A stretch of 64,000 nt of DNA from Peribacillus muralis (lineage in GTDB: Bacteria; Bacillota; Bacilli; Bacillales; DSM-1321): assembly GCF_001645685.2 (NCBI RefSeq), contig NZ_CP017080.1, forward strand, positions 672,001-736,000, in the 5' to 3' direction. The stretch's first letter is position 1; the number at the start of each line of letters is the position of its first letter. Under the pieces are notes generated by a model. It was not told the DNA's origin. It saw only the letters and a program-made list of their open reading frames with translations, and did no database searches. Below, piece after piece: positions 53,015 to 62,744 of this stretch. A program made the position numbers and the translations under genes.

Positions 53015-53805
53015 TCAATGTTAAAAAGTTATCCATTGTTGCTCTTGTTTTATTATTGATTGGGGCGATAGGAAGTGCATTTACGTTTTCCCAAGCGACT
53101 AATCAGAAGGCGACTACAAAGACAAAGACGATTCCGGATGTCGTGACGGATATAAACATCGGCGCTGATAATGCCACCGTCGATATCATCCGGACGAAGG
53201 ATCAGGAAACCAGGGTAGAGCTGGTTTCAAAAGGGGTGGAGAACTCCAAGCTGGATTTCACTGCAGATGTGGAAGGTAAGAAGCTGACGGTGAAGCTGAA
53301 AAATAAACTTAACTTCAGCTTTGGTTTCCATATTCAATCACTACATCTAAAGGTTTATGTACCTGAAAGAGCGTATAAATCCTTTACGGTCAAATCCGAC
53401 AATGGTAAGGTGCAAATATCGGATTTGAAAAGCGAACATGTGAAAGTGATATCAGAAAATGGCCGAATCGAATTAAATGAGATACTTGCGAAAAAAGTTG
53501 AAGTGAATTCTTCCAATGGAGCGGTGGAGCTCGATCATGTTGAGGGTGAACTGGTTGGTTCCTCGAATAATGGAAAAATCATGCTGATCACAAAAGATTT
53601 GGATAGGAAGATCCATCTCGAAAGCGATAACGGTAAAATCATGATTCAAACGGAAAAGGAACCGACGAATACGACTTTCGATGTTTCAGTCGACAATGGA
53701 AAAATTGATATTCTTGGCAAGTATGAGGGAAGTACTGTCATTGGCAAGGGTGAAAACCTGGTGAAGTTGGAAACGAATAATGGAAAAATCGAGATAACGA
53801 AATAG
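53011..53805 (+). CDS. DUF4097 family beta-strand repeat protein
   Basis: 264 residues: one N-terminal membrane helix (IVALVLLLIGAIGSAFTFS), then an extracellular beta-solenoid with repeated 'S-[DN]-N-G-[KR]-[IV]' turns (SDNGKVQI, SENGRIEL, SSNGAVEL, SNNGKIML, SDNGKIMI, VDNGKIDI, TNNGKIEI). Related B. subtilis proteins are LiaG and YvlB. It probably monitors or protects the envelope. Last gene of the padR operon, followed by a terminator. Confidence 0.9.
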   Translation: MINVKKLSIVALVLLLIGAIGSAFTFSQATNQKATTKTKTIPDVVTDINIGADNATVDIIRTKDQETRVELVSKGVENSKLDFTADVEGKKLTVKLKNKLNFSFGFHIQSLHLKVYVPERAYKSFTVKSDNGKVQISDLKSEHVKVISENGRIELNEILAKKVEVNSSNGAVELDHVEGELVGSSNNGKIMLITKDLDRKIHLESDNGKIMIQTEKEPTNTTFDVSVDNGKIDILGKYEGSTVIGKGENLVKLETNNGKIEITK

Positions 53806-53813
53806 CATAAATG

Positions 53814-53844
53814 AAAAAGCCGACCGAATGAAGTCGGCTTTTTT
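53814..53844. terminator. Terminator, bidirectional
   Basis: AAAAAGCCGAC/GTCGGCTTTTTT stem between convergent genes. Confidence 0.9.
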
Positions 53845-53845
53845 G

Positions 53846-54814
53846 CTATGCGGCCTGTTTTTCTTTTTGAACGGCGTATGGCTTATGGTAATACCGGTTT
53901 AAGAACGAACCAAAGACGGAAGCCAATATTTGCTGAAACAGGGTGCCGAGAATGACGGGAACTGCAACGGCGACCGGAAAATAGGCAACAGCAAGGGCGG
54001 CACCTGCAGAGATATTCCGCATGCCTCCCGTATAGGTAACGGTAATGATTTCTTCTTTTTTCCATTTTAAACAATGACCTGCGACCCAGGAAATGAGGTA
54101 ACCGGAAAAGGCAATCAGTAAGACCATTAGTGCCATCTTGATCAATTTGGCGTCGATATGACTTAAAAATCCTGCGACTTTTGCGCTGTTTAATGCCACA
54201 CATAATCCAATTGCGATTTTAGAAAAGGGAGCTAAACGCGGTGCGAGCAGCGGTTTAATTTTCCCCTTGGTCAGTTGATTCAGGACCATTCCGATCAATG
54301 ATGGGATGACAACCATTCCGATCAGTCCCTTCATGATTGCCGATGTATCCATTTCAACGGTTGCGCCGCTGAAAAATGCGACGCTGTAAGGGACAAGGAT
54401 CGGTGAAAGGAGAGTGTCGATCAAAACGATCGTCAAGGTGAGCAGCGTGCTGCCTTTGTATATGGACACCCAAAGTAAACTGGTGACGCCGGTCGGGATC
54501 ACCACACCCAATACCAAACCGGTAATGGTCAAAACATCCCCGGGAAACATTAAGTGTCCAAGCAGCCATGCCCATATCGGCATAACAATATGAAGGATGC
54601 CAAGCACTACAAAAATCGGGACGGGATTGGAAGCGACCTGCTTCAATGAACTGAAATTGGAACCTAAGCTTCCGGTAAAGGTGATGAAAGCAAATATCCA
54701 AGGAACGAGGAACACATAGGAATCTAAATAACCGGCAAGCAATACGCCGATTATGACACCCAGTGGCGTAATGAAGGGCATGGCCTTTTCGAGAAAATGA
54801 TTTACCTTTAGCAT
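53846..54814 (-). CDS. Bile acid:sodium symporter (BASS) family transporter
   Basis: A 322-residue protein with about ten helices. BASS-type motifs include 'ITFTGSLGSNFSSLKQV', 'VLGVVIPTGVTSLLWVSI' and the helix-10 crossover region 'VTYTGGMRNISAGAALAVAY'. Bacterial members move organic anions (for example pantoate or keto acids) with Na+; the substrate cannot be told here. ATG 54814 behind AGGAGTG. The 250-base leader upstream contains an AGCCC/GGGGCT hairpin but no riboswitch I can name. Confidence 0.8.
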   Translation of the reverse strand: MLKVNHFLEKAMPFITPLGVIIGVLLAGYLDSYVFLVPWIFAFITFTGSLGSNFSSLKQVASNPVPIFVVLGILHIVMPIWAWLLGHLMFPGDVLTITGLVLGVVIPTGVTSLLWVSIYKGSTLLTLTIVLIDTLLSPILVPYSVAFFSGATVEMDTSAIMKGLIGMVVIPSLIGMVLNQLTKGKIKPLLAPRLAPFSKIAIGLCVALNSAKVAGFLSHIDAKLIKMALMVLLIAFSGYLISWVAGHCLKWKKEEIITVTYTGGMRNISAGAALAVAYFPVAVAVPVILGTLFQQILASVFGSFLNRYYHKPYAVQKEKQAA

Positions 54815-55064
54815 TTGATTTCACTCCTGACGAAATTACGTATAAAAAAGGCAAGCGGCTTACGTCATCATATAGCCCCCAAGGCGGGCTGGGAAATTTC
54901 AGGGCTGAACAATCCATTTCCCATATAAATCAACTAAGAGAGAAACAAAAAAAATTTAAACAATAACAGTGGTGCTCATCGTTTTTCCGCTTTTCATTCT
55001 ATCATAGAAGGGGAAACTCACTAGAGGAGGATTATGGGCCTATTGTTGATACATCCGGACTTCC

Positions 55065-55238
55065 CTACTTTAATTTCTTCATAATATGATAGATCGTGAC
55101 TTGCATACCTAAAATACCCATAATCAATAGGATGATTATGATGAACGGTCCCGAATCCTCATCCAAGCCGAATAGTAAGAGGAGGAATAAACCTGTACTT
55201 ATGCCTAAACCCAGGATCATGTTTAATAGGAGTTTCAT
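55065..55238 (-). CDS. Small two-helix membrane protein
   Basis: 57 residues from ATG 55238 behind GGGGAGAT. Two membrane helices (LLLNMILGLGISTGLFLLLL and FIIIILLIMGILGMQVTIY) are joined by an acidic loop (GLDEDSGP), with a basic C-terminus (MKKLK). Good ribosome site and spacing support it as a real gene. No family recognised. Confidence 0.65.
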   Translation of the reverse strand: MKLLLNMILGLGISTGLFLLLLFGLDEDSGPFIIIILLIMGILGMQVTIYHIMKKLK

Positions 55239-55454
55239 GGGTAATCTCCCCTAAAAGCTTTTTCTTACATTATAGAATAGTTTTAAGGCCATTACATAAT
55301 CATGGTGAACTTCCTGTCATTCAGGGGCAAATAAATGCTAATTGTCATATTGGGTTTATCTTCATATATATTTAGGTACACGAAATAAATCGTTGGCTTC
55401 TTGCAACCATTTTTAGTAAACTGGCAAAGACAATTATAGTTAGAAGGTGAAGGA

Positions 55455-56648
55455 ATGAAGGAAACGATAGTAGATGAACGGGTAAGAGGTGCTGAAAAGA
55501 TCTGGACACGGGACTTTATCATGATCTGTTTGGCAAACCTGTGCATTTTCATGGGGTTTCAAATGACAATGCCTACGCTGCCGCTGTTTGTTGAGCAGCT
55601 TGGTGGAGATGATCGCCTTGTGGGGGCTGTGCTTGGCATTTTCACTTTTTCGGCCCTGCTTGTTCGGCCAATCGCAGGGAGGTTATTGGAAACGAAGGGA
55701 AGGCGCATCGTTTTTCTTGTTGGTCTAGCCATTTTCGCTTTGTCGGTAGGTTCCTTCGGGTTCATGGGGAGCATAGGCTTATTATTCATGATGCGGATTA
55801 TACAGGGCGTAGGGTGGGGATTTTCTTCAACGGCCTCAGGAACGATCGCTTCTGATATCATCCCTGCGAAACGACGCGGTGAAGCCATGGGTTATTACGG
55901 GTTATCGGGAAATTTAGCATTAGCCTTCGGTCCATCCTTGGGACTTTTCCTTGCTACGGTTTTACCTTTTCAGGAGTTGTTCCTGATCTGTTCATTACTC
56001 GGTTTACTTGCCATCGTTACAGCGTCACTTATTCGATATCAAAAAGTTGAAAGAGACCCATCAACGGCAGCCGTGGCCAAAAGGTTTGATGTTTATGAAA
56101 AAAGTGCCATCCAGCCTTCCTTGCTCATTTTCTTCATATCCGTCACTTTTGGAGGAATTGCAACCTTCCTTCCGCTTTATACGGCTGAAAAAGGTGTAGA
56201 TGGAATTCAGTGGTACTTTTTGGTGTATGCAATGGCCCTCATGGTCACAAGATTATTTTCTGGCCGTTTATATGATAGAAGGGGCCATCGGGCCATCTTT
56301 TTACCTTCGACAGTGCTCATCATGGCTGGGATGCTGCTGCTGGCTTGGATGCCGGGTGAAGCGATCCTTTACTTAGCGGCAGTCCTTTATGGATTTGGGT
56401 TCGGTTCCGTTCAGCCGGCACTGCAGGCATGGTCGATTGAAAAAACGGCACCTAACCGGAAGGCTATGGCAAATGCCACGTACTTTTCCTTTTTTGACCT
56501 TGGAGTGGGCATGGGTGCCATCTTATTTGGGCAGATAGGCTTTCTTTTTGGATATAGGAGTATTTATATTACAGCAGCATTTTCGATTTTCATTTCAATG
56601 ATCGTTTATTTATTTATTATTAAAAGTGAGAATAGGTTGAAATCCTAG
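55455..56648 (+). CDS. Major facilitator superfamily transporter
   Basis: A 397-residue MFS protein with 12 helices. MFS signature region between helices 2 and 3 is 'RPIAGRLLETKGRR', and motif C-like 'YGLSGNLALAFGPSLG' in helix 5 marks the drug:H+ antiporter type. Its second half repeats the first-loop pattern (RLFSGRLYDRRGHR). Probably an efflux pump; substrate unknown. ATG 55455 behind AGAAGGTGA. Confidence 0.88.
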   Translation: MKETIVDERVRGAEKIWTRDFIMICLANLCIFMGFQMTMPTLPLFVEQLGGDDRLVGAVLGIFTFSALLVRPIAGRLLETKGRRIVFLVGLAIFALSVGSFGFMGSIGLLFMMRIIQGVGWGFSSTASGTIASDIIPAKRRGEAMGYYGLSGNLALAFGPSLGLFLATVLPFQELFLICSLLGLLAIVTASLIRYQKVERDPSTAAVAKRFDVYEKSAIQPSLLIFFISVTFGGIATFLPLYTAEKGVDGIQWYFLVYAMALMVTRLFSGRLYDRRGHRAIFLPSTVLIMAGMLLLAWMPGEAILYLAAVLYGFGFGSVQPALQAWSIEKTAPNRKAMANATYFSFFDLGVGMGAILFGQIGFLFGYRSIYITAAFSIFISMIVYLFIIKSENRLKS

Positions 56649-56733
56649 GGGAAGCTTGCGGAGAAAGGGAGCGACATTGCAACTTTCAAAAATATGTAGG
56701 TGCTCACCATTATTAACGGTTTTTTACATTCTG

Positions 56734-56760
56734 GGTGACTTCAATTGAAGTCATCTTTTT
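56734..56760 (+). terminator. Terminator after MFS gene
   Basis: GGTGACTTCAA/TTGAAGTCATC near-palindrome followed by TTTTTT. Confidence 0.75.
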
Positions 56761-56884
56761 TGATATCCATTTGTTTAAACAGGCAGCATCCTGAATATTT
56801 TAAAAATGGAAAAACTTTGTTATTATCGTAAGGAACATATACATAGGATGATTAAAGGTCTTAATGAAGGAGGGAAAGCTTAGG

Positions 56885-59800
56885 ATGAATGGTTCTTCTA
56901 GTGAAGAAGAGACTTTAGAAAAAAGGAAACGCATTTTCCAGGAAGAGCTGGATGCTTTGTGGAAAGGGCGGCTCATCCCCAAATCGGAATATATCAGGAT
57001 CGAAAGGGCATACGACAGGTATTATCAGCTGGCGCTTCATAAACAAAAACGCTTAAAGCAGGAGCATGATCGATCTCAGGCCGAGCCAGAAAAGATGTTG
57101 AATGCTGAACCGATCGAGAAGGTTCAAGAAGGCTTGATTGAAGAAAAGGGATGGGAAATACATGGCGCCGCTGGAGCCTCCGAATCAATATCCAACGAAG
57201 GGAAGCAAGAGCAAGTGCAATTGAGTTCCTCTCCCGAAGATAGTCAGAAACGGGCAAATACTCTAGACATGAAGCCGGAAAACAAGCTGGTTGAATCGGT
57301 GAAGCCGCTAAAACCGAAAAAAACACCCGAACAAATCAGGGAGCGGAATATTTCGGTCGTCCTGCTCACAGGCGTGATTTTGCTTCTATTAGGCGGAATG
57401 ATATTGGCAACTTCATCATGGGGAGATCTAAACGCGCTCCTGAAAGTGTTCTTCATTGGAATGGTATCCGTCATTTTTGTGGGAATGGCCTTCATTGCTT
57501 CGAAGCTGAAAATTAAACAGACGGCGTTTGCATTCCTGACGTTAGCGAGCCTATTCATTCCGATTACCATTTTATCAGCTTCATATTATCAAATCTTTGG
57601 AGAGTATCTTTCACTTCATGGCGGGGGGCCTGCATTGCTGGGGTTTCTTGGAGGGTTACTCTGTTTAGCGATATATGTCAAGATTGCGGATTACTTTAAA
57701 TCGAAAATATTCATTTTCATTTCGATATTTACCTCTGGCATTACGTCCTACTTCGGTATTGCTTTTGTGACGCCCACCCTTGACTGGATGTTTTTGGCGA
57801 TTGGCATGACTAATGTAATCCTATTATTGAATGTCCGAAGATTAAATGATGAAGAACATTTAATGTTATTCAAACCATATATTTTTCAATTTCTTCAGTT
57901 TAAGGTCATTGTGGAAGCGTTCGTGATTTTGACGTTATTTGCAAGCGGCCTTATATATTCGTTAACGTTGATGGTCTTTTCTGTAACGTTTTTCATTTTT
58001 GCCGTCCAATTTCAAAAGAAATATCATGAAATGGCGTTTAGTGCCCTTTTCACGTACGGATATATCCACTTTGTCTATAATTCCTTTTTAAGTGAATACA
58101 TGGTCATTGCTTTTGCACTTCTACCAATCATTTTTACTGCTTTTGCGAGATATTTGGATAAAGGGGAGCTGAAAAAGCTTTCGAGGACCTTCATGTTTAC
58201 CAGCCTGATTGAAAGTGCAATGGTTTTCATGTATATAAACGCGTTGGTGTACCAGGAAAATTATGCGCAGCTATTCATCGCGCTCATGATCGTTGCCGTT
58301 CAGCTTGCCTATGTATCCCTTCAATCGAGGGATTCACGCTTCACCTACCCGGCTGTCGTGGTCTTCAACTTAGCTTGTGTCTATCTTTTCTTTGCCTGGC
58401 CCATTTCATTTTCTACCGTTTTGAATTTGGTTTTTGCTCTTCAGATCATTCAATATCTCGGGCTTTATTTATATAATCATCATCCAAGATACAGTCTGTT
58501 TAAAAGGAGCATCGTGTATGTCTCCTCAATGATCATGTTAATGATCCTGACGAATAAATTCAGTGAAATGGATTGGCTTGCCGTCAGCCTGGTACTAGGC
58601 ATGATATCTGGACTATTTTTCATCACATATATAAAAGGCGATGCCAAGCATATGAAGGAAAACGCCATTTACGGATTTCCAAGTACACTCATCCTGGCTT
58701 TCGTTTCTATCTATCCATATTTGCTGGAAAGCGGTGCTTGGATCCGGTCAAATATCCCGGTGAGTCTCTATTTAATGGCGGTTTCACTTATTTCCATCGC
58801 CTGCGCCTACACACTTAAGAAGAGGTTTCGTATTTTTTTTCCTGTTTTTTGTTATGGCAGCCAGTTCCTTTCCTTACTTGCCTTCCTGTGGATTCCGTTC
58901 GATGCGCTGCAGCCATTGAAGGCAAGCGGCTTGATTGCCTTGGCTGTTGCAATAAACAGTTGGTCGGTCCGAATACATCGGCAACATATTTTCTGGGTGC
59001 CTGTCGTTTTTACAAGTGCTGGCTTATATGCATCCCTTTACGATGTGTTTGATTTTAATTCGATGACCATGAAGGTTGCGTTTGTATTGTTCGGCCCGTT
59101 TATCTTTTTCCTGATAGGGGAGATGTTAGGGAAATATTCGAAAAATGGGAAACTGTACTTCGTTTACGCCAGCCATCTAGTCAACTTAGTTGCGATTCCT
59201 GTTGGATATCTTCTCATCATCCAAACGGAAAGCACGCCGATCGTCTTTGTTACTCAGCTATTGATGTATCTTTTGAGTGCTATGCTCGCAAAAGGGAAGC
59301 TGGAAAAATACGTGTATACGTATCTAGGTTTTTCCGTCCTTTTCCTGCAGGTACATTTATTTTTGAAGAACGTGGAGCAAATGGCATTCATCGCCTCGAT
59401 AGGTATGATGATAACCGGAGCAATCATAACAATCATGTGGGCTGCTTCCAATGAAGGCTGGAAGAGAATCATCGAGTTTTACCTTATTCCGTTCAGCATT
59501 TTGACAATGAGCTTATCCATATTGGAAACCGCAATCGGTGATTTTCCGCTTAACTGGGAGGCTGCCTGGGTTGGTTTGGTGACTGTACAGTTCGCGCTAG
59601 GCTGTTATCTGCTTATGAAAAGGAAATGGCATAACTATGTTTTGCTTCCTCTAAGCTTGGCATACATCTTCTACAATATGTATGTACACACATTGAATAT
59701 TGTTATGGCTCTTATCCTCCTGCTTGTATGTACGGCTGTGATGGTGCTTGCCGGCATTCGTCATTTCAAAGGCTTGTTCAATCAAGAGGGAGCCATTGTA

Positions 59801-60850
59801 AGGATTGATTATTATCGGATTTACGGCTTGTTGTATCTTATTGCCATGAATCTTGAAGTTTTCAGGAGGGACCCGGGGTTTGAGGAATTAGGGATCTTTG
59901 TTTCACTTCTTCTGCCAGGCTACGTCCTTTTAATGGGACGGTACACGAAGGGAAAAAAAGAAAGGATCATCCATGTTTGGCTGACGGGAGTTCTTGGTTT
60001 GTATCCATATTGGACCATCATCCAATATGCGGATTCGATACAGCCCTTTGTTGGTATAACAGTCCTTTTTGCTTGTTCGGCCTTCATGGTGATACTAAGC
60101 CGGAAGTATTTTAAGAGCGTTCTGATTAAGGACGGAGCAGGATTTATTCAATTGGATTTTTATCGGATTTATGGCCTGCTATTTCTTCTAGCCATGAATT
60201 TGGATGTTTTGATGGAGGAATCAGAACAGGTCATTTTGGAAATTGTCGCAGCCGTCCTGATTCCGATCTATTTCATCATAATAAGAAGAACGACGACAGG
60301 AATCATGGAAAGAAAGATTTCTTTGGCTGCAGCGATATTGTTCAGTCTCTATCCGTATTGGGTCATCACTAATCAATTCACGGTACCCAAGGTCCTTGAA
60401 GAAGAGACAGACATTTTGCCGCTCTTCATCGTCAGCACCATCCTGCTGAGGAAAATTTTCGTTAAAGGCAAGATTACGCAATATATCGAGAGTGCCATTG
60501 TCTTGCTCTTGTTTTTGGACTTGATTTTTGATGCTATGGCGAGCAACACCTTATATGATGCGCTCATTATTGGAACGGTGTCATTGGCAGCCATGCTCAT
60601 TGGCTTCATGATGAAATACAAATCTTATTTCATTGCCGGAACCGCCACCATTTTATTCAATATTTATAGCAATACTACTTCGATGTGGAGTGAGATGCCA
60701 TGGTGGTTGTATTTGATCATTGGCGGAGTCCTCCTTATCGGAATAGCCTCCTTCTTCGAATGGAAAAAGCAAAAAGACAACAGAACATCGAAGGAAGTGC
60801 TTGAAAAAAATAAACAAAGAATCAAGAATTGGTTCAACCGCTGGAATTAA
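56885..60850 (+). CDS. Very large polytopic membrane protein (DUF2157/SCO7613-like)
   Basis: 1321 residues from ATG 56885, after AAGGAGGG (ATG 56864 lies before that site). Residues 1-145 are hydrophilic: 'FQEELDALWKGRLIPKSEY' resembles the start of DUF2157-type proteins, then a variable acidic linker. From about 150 there are some 35 membrane helices in repeated blocks; the first block 'LTGVILLLLGGMILATSSWG' is similar to the DUF2157 protein at 50856. Two copies of a 'IDYYRIYGLLYLIAMNLEVF' motif (second: 'LDFYRIYGLLFLLAMNLDVL') show internal duplication near residues 975 and 1100. The function is unknown. Confidence 0.8.
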   Translation: MNGSSSEEETLEKRKRIFQEELDALWKGRLIPKSEYIRIERAYDRYYQLALHKQKRLKQEHDRSQAEPEKMLNAEPIEKVQEGLIEEKGWEIHGAAGASESISNEGKQEQVQLSSSPEDSQKRANTLDMKPENKLVESVKPLKPKKTPEQIRERNISVVLLTGVILLLLGGMILATSSWGDLNALLKVFFIGMVSVIFVGMAFIASKLKIKQTAFAFLTLASLFIPITILSASYYQIFGEYLSLHGGGPALLGFLGGLLCLAIYVKIADYFKSKIFIFISIFTSGITSYFGIAFVTPTLDWMFLAIGMTNVILLLNVRRLNDEEHLMLFKPYIFQFLQFKVIVEAFVILTLFASGLIYSLTLMVFSVTFFIFAVQFQKKYHEMAFSALFTYGYIHFVYNSFLSEYMVIAFALLPIIFTAFARYLDKGELKKLSRTFMFTSLIESAMVFMYINALVYQENYAQLFIALMIVAVQLAYVSLQSRDSRFTYPAVVVFNLACVYLFFAWPISFSTVLNLVFALQIIQYLGLYLYNHHPRYSLFKRSIVYVSSMIMLMILTNKFSEMDWLAVSLVLGMISGLFFITYIKGDAKHMKENAIYGFPSTLILAFVSIYPYLLESGAWIRSNIPVSLYLMAVSLISIACAYTLKKRFRIFFPVFCYGSQFLSLLAFLWIPFDALQPLKASGLIALAVAINSWSVRIHRQHIFWVPVVFTSAGLYASLYDVFDFNSMTMKVAFVLFGPFIFFLIGEMLGKYSKNGKLYFVYASHLVNLVAIPVGYLLIIQTESTPIVFVTQLLMYLLSAMLAKGKLEKYVYTYLGFSVLFLQVHLFLKNVEQMAFIASIGMMITGAIITIMWAASNEGWKRIIEFYLIPFSILTMSLSILETAIGDFPLNWEAAWVGLVTVQFALGCYLLMKRKWHNYVLLPLSLAYIFYNMYVHTLNIVMALILLLVCTAVMVLAGIRHFKGLFNQEGAIVRIDYYRIYGLLYLIAMNLEVFRRDPGFEELGIFVSLLLPGYVLLMGRYTKGKKERIIHVWLTGVLGLYPYWTIIQYADSIQPFVGITVLFACSAFMVILSRKYFKSVLIKDGAGFIQLDFYRIYGLLFLLAMNLDVLMEESEQVILEIVAAVLIPIYFIIIRRTTTGIMERKISLAAAILFSLYPYWVITNQFTVPKVLEEETDILPLFIVSTILLRKIFVKGKITQYIESAIVLLLFLDLIFDAMASNTLYDALIIGTVSLAAMLIGFMMKYKSYFIAGTATILFNIYSNTTSMWSEMPWWLYLIIGGVLLIGIASFFEWKKQKDNRTSKEVLEKNKQRIKNWFNRWN

Positions 60851-60870
60851 TGAAGAAAAAGGGGCAAAGC

Positions 60871-60901
60871 AAAAAGGCTTGGACATTCCAAGCCTTTTTA
60901 T
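60871..60901 (+). terminator. Terminator after the large membrane protein
   Basis: AAAAAGGCTTGGA/TCCAAGCCTTTTT stem and T-run. Confidence 0.9.
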
Positions 60902-60936
60902 TTTGGACAATATTTTTGGATGTTTTGTACTTTGTC

Positions 60937-61275
60937 CGTTTCATTGCACTGCAGGTGCTCGCTATCTCGCACACCGATCCCAATCTAATTTGCGTGAAAA
61001 CTAAAAAACCGAATGTCCACAGTTTTGAAGGAATTGTACATTGCCGTTTCATTGCACTGCAGATGCTGCCTTATCCAGAGGCGGTCCGAGAGCCTCCTCG
61101 GCTTTGAGCCTTCGGTGTCTCACGTAGACGCGCATTTCCCGCAGGAGTGTCGCACCTTCCGTTCCATTCCACTTAGCGTGAAATGAAGTTAGACATCCAT
61201 TGCTCATAGTTTTTGAGGTTTATATTTTGCCCGTTTCATTCCACTGCAGGTGCTTCCTTATCCAGAGGCGGAGCA
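60937..61275. repeat. Cluster of dispersed Bacillus-type repeat units
   Basis: Three units begin with [GC]CCGTTTCATT[GC]CACTGCAG at about 60937, 61044 and 61231. The middle one is the fullest, continuing with GAGGCGGTCCGAGAGCCTCC, a TCGGCTTTGAGCC hairpin, GGTGTCTCACG and CCCGCAGGAGTGTCGCACC to about 61175; the third shares CTTATCCAGAGGCGG with it. The segment is G+C-richer than its surroundings and non-coding. The 460 bases from 60851 to 61314 hold nothing else. Confidence 0.7.
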
Positions 61276-61314
61276 ACCCTTTGACACGTATTCCTAAAAG
61301 AAGTCGCGCATACC

Positions 61315-61632
61315 TCATTCATCATCTACAAACAGAGAGTGATTAGACCCGCTTCTTACTTCTTCGATTTTGTTTATTTCCTCTTGCCAATCATAAATTT
61401 CAATATTCCACTGGTCTATATTAGATTTCAACACATTAATTAAAAATGGAGAAAGGGCATTACTATAATTTTTTAATTCTATAATTAATCTATCTCTATC
61501 TTCGGTTACACCTCGTACTAATCTTTTCTTTTTTTCCAAATTTGCATATACAAAAACTGGTCTGAATATCCGTATCTCATTTTCATCCATATCAGAAGTG
61601 ACTCCTTTAAATAATTCATCTACTACCCACAT
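61315..61632 (-). CDS. Hypothetical helical protein
   Basis: 105 residues from ATG 61632 behind AAAAGGT, 13 bases after the stop of the upstream gene. Charged and helical, with 'ANLEKKKRLVRGVTEDRDRL' and 'YDWQEEINKIEEVRSG'. An in-frame open stretch continues upstream inside the neighbouring gene but is its antiparallel-frame shadow. Not recognised; probably co-transcribed with 61646-62563. Confidence 0.55.
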   Translation of the reverse strand: MWVVDELFKGVTSDMDENEIRIFRPVFVYANLEKKKRLVRGVTEDRDRLIIELKNYSNALSPFLINVLKSNIDQWNIEIYDWQEEINKIEEVRSGSNHSLFVDDE

Positions 61633-61645
61633 TAACCTTTTGAGC

Positions 61646-62563
61646 TTAAGACGAGCAGGAGCTGCATGAAGAGCAGCTGGAGGATGAATCGGAATGGCTG
61701 TCATGGCTGCTGCCATGGTCCCAGCTGTGGCCAGAGTGAGTGGAGGCAGTATCATTATCCCCAAAAATGTCTTTATAATCGTGATCAAAATCATTGGTGC
61801 TGACATACATGAAATAGGCAGGGGCCGCGTAGTCGGATTCATTGTAGATCTTCCGCCCATTCATTTCTGCCAGGGGCCGATTTATTTTAAATTGGGAGGC
61901 GAAATGTTCAAATGTCATTTCGGCTTGGTTACTTGTCGGTTTTCTCATATATTTCGCTTTTAGCTGCTCGAGCTCCATCGTTTCAAAATCATGAAGAAAC
62001 GATTGCCCTTTACCGTGTTTAAAGAACTTGCCCCATGTTCGAATTGAAATCGAATCCACCGTGAACAACTGTACATAGTAAAAATCAAAAAGAGTCCGTT
62101 CCTCGGGCTTGAAAACGGGCTGAAAGTGGGGGTGATGCAAAATGGGCGTGTCGATGAAAGCTTGGCAAAACGAATCATACTCTCGTTTATGGCTCAGCAT
62201 GATATGCCAAAGCTCATCAATGGCCGAATTAAACATTTCAACCTTTCCAAATACGGCGGCCATAATCAAATAGCGCTTCAGTTCACGCCATGCTTGGTTG
62301 ACCTTTTCCTGTGAAACACGGGGATGCTTCAGTCTGTATTCATTATTGACCTTTTCCATATAGGCCACATCCAGTGCATTGTTAAGCTTTTCCTGCAATG
62401 CATCGGCAACGATTTCGGAAGCGTCTACATCTAACGTTCGCTTATGTAACTGATGGAATTCTCTTTGATAACGTGCCGATTTGGCAGGCTCACTTTGCCG
62501 TTTCACGAAATTGACCAGAAACACAGCTAGAATTGCCGCAAGAATGACATAAAAAAAGACCAT
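61646..62563 (-). CDS. Membrane-anchored protein with Ser/Cys-rich tail (GRDP-like)
   Basis: 305 residues from ATG 62563, after GAGGAGTG. An N-terminal membrane helix (FFYVILAAILAVFLVNFV) precedes a basic helical region. Then comes 'FNSAIDELWHIMLSHKREYD' with 'ILHHPHF', which recalls the D-x-x-W-H-x-x-[ML] motif of glycine-rich domain (GRDP, DUF1399) proteins, but this similarity is only suggestive. The last 25 residues are Ser/His/Asp-rich and end in 'SSSSCSSCSSCSS', a possible metal- or disulfide-forming tail. The function is unknown. Confidence 0.65.
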   Translation of the reverse strand: MVFFYVILAAILAVFLVNFVKRQSEPAKSARYQREFHQLHKRTLDVDASEIVADALQEKLNNALDVAYMEKVNNEYRLKHPRVSQEKVNQAWRELKRYLIMAAVFGKVEMFNSAIDELWHIMLSHKREYDSFCQAFIDTPILHHPHFQPVFKPEERTLFDFYYVQLFTVDSISIRTWGKFFKHGKGQSFLHDFETMELEQLKAKYMRKPTSNQAEMTFEHFASQFKINRPLAEMNGRKIYNESDYAAPAYFMYVSTNDFDHDYKDIFGDNDTASTHSGHSWDHGSSHDSHSDSSSSCSSCSSCSS

Positions 62564-62744
62564 GTTTTCCACTCCTCTACTATCCATGGATAGATTGCTA
62601 TATCTTTATCTTACATCGTATTGGAAGGGATTGTAAGGTATTACTGATAATGATCAATGAGATGGTGAAAGGCAGGACCCCTGAATCAAGCACTTCAAAT
62701 AATGCCCCCAATCTAGTATAGTTAGAAGAAAAAGGGGCGAGGGC

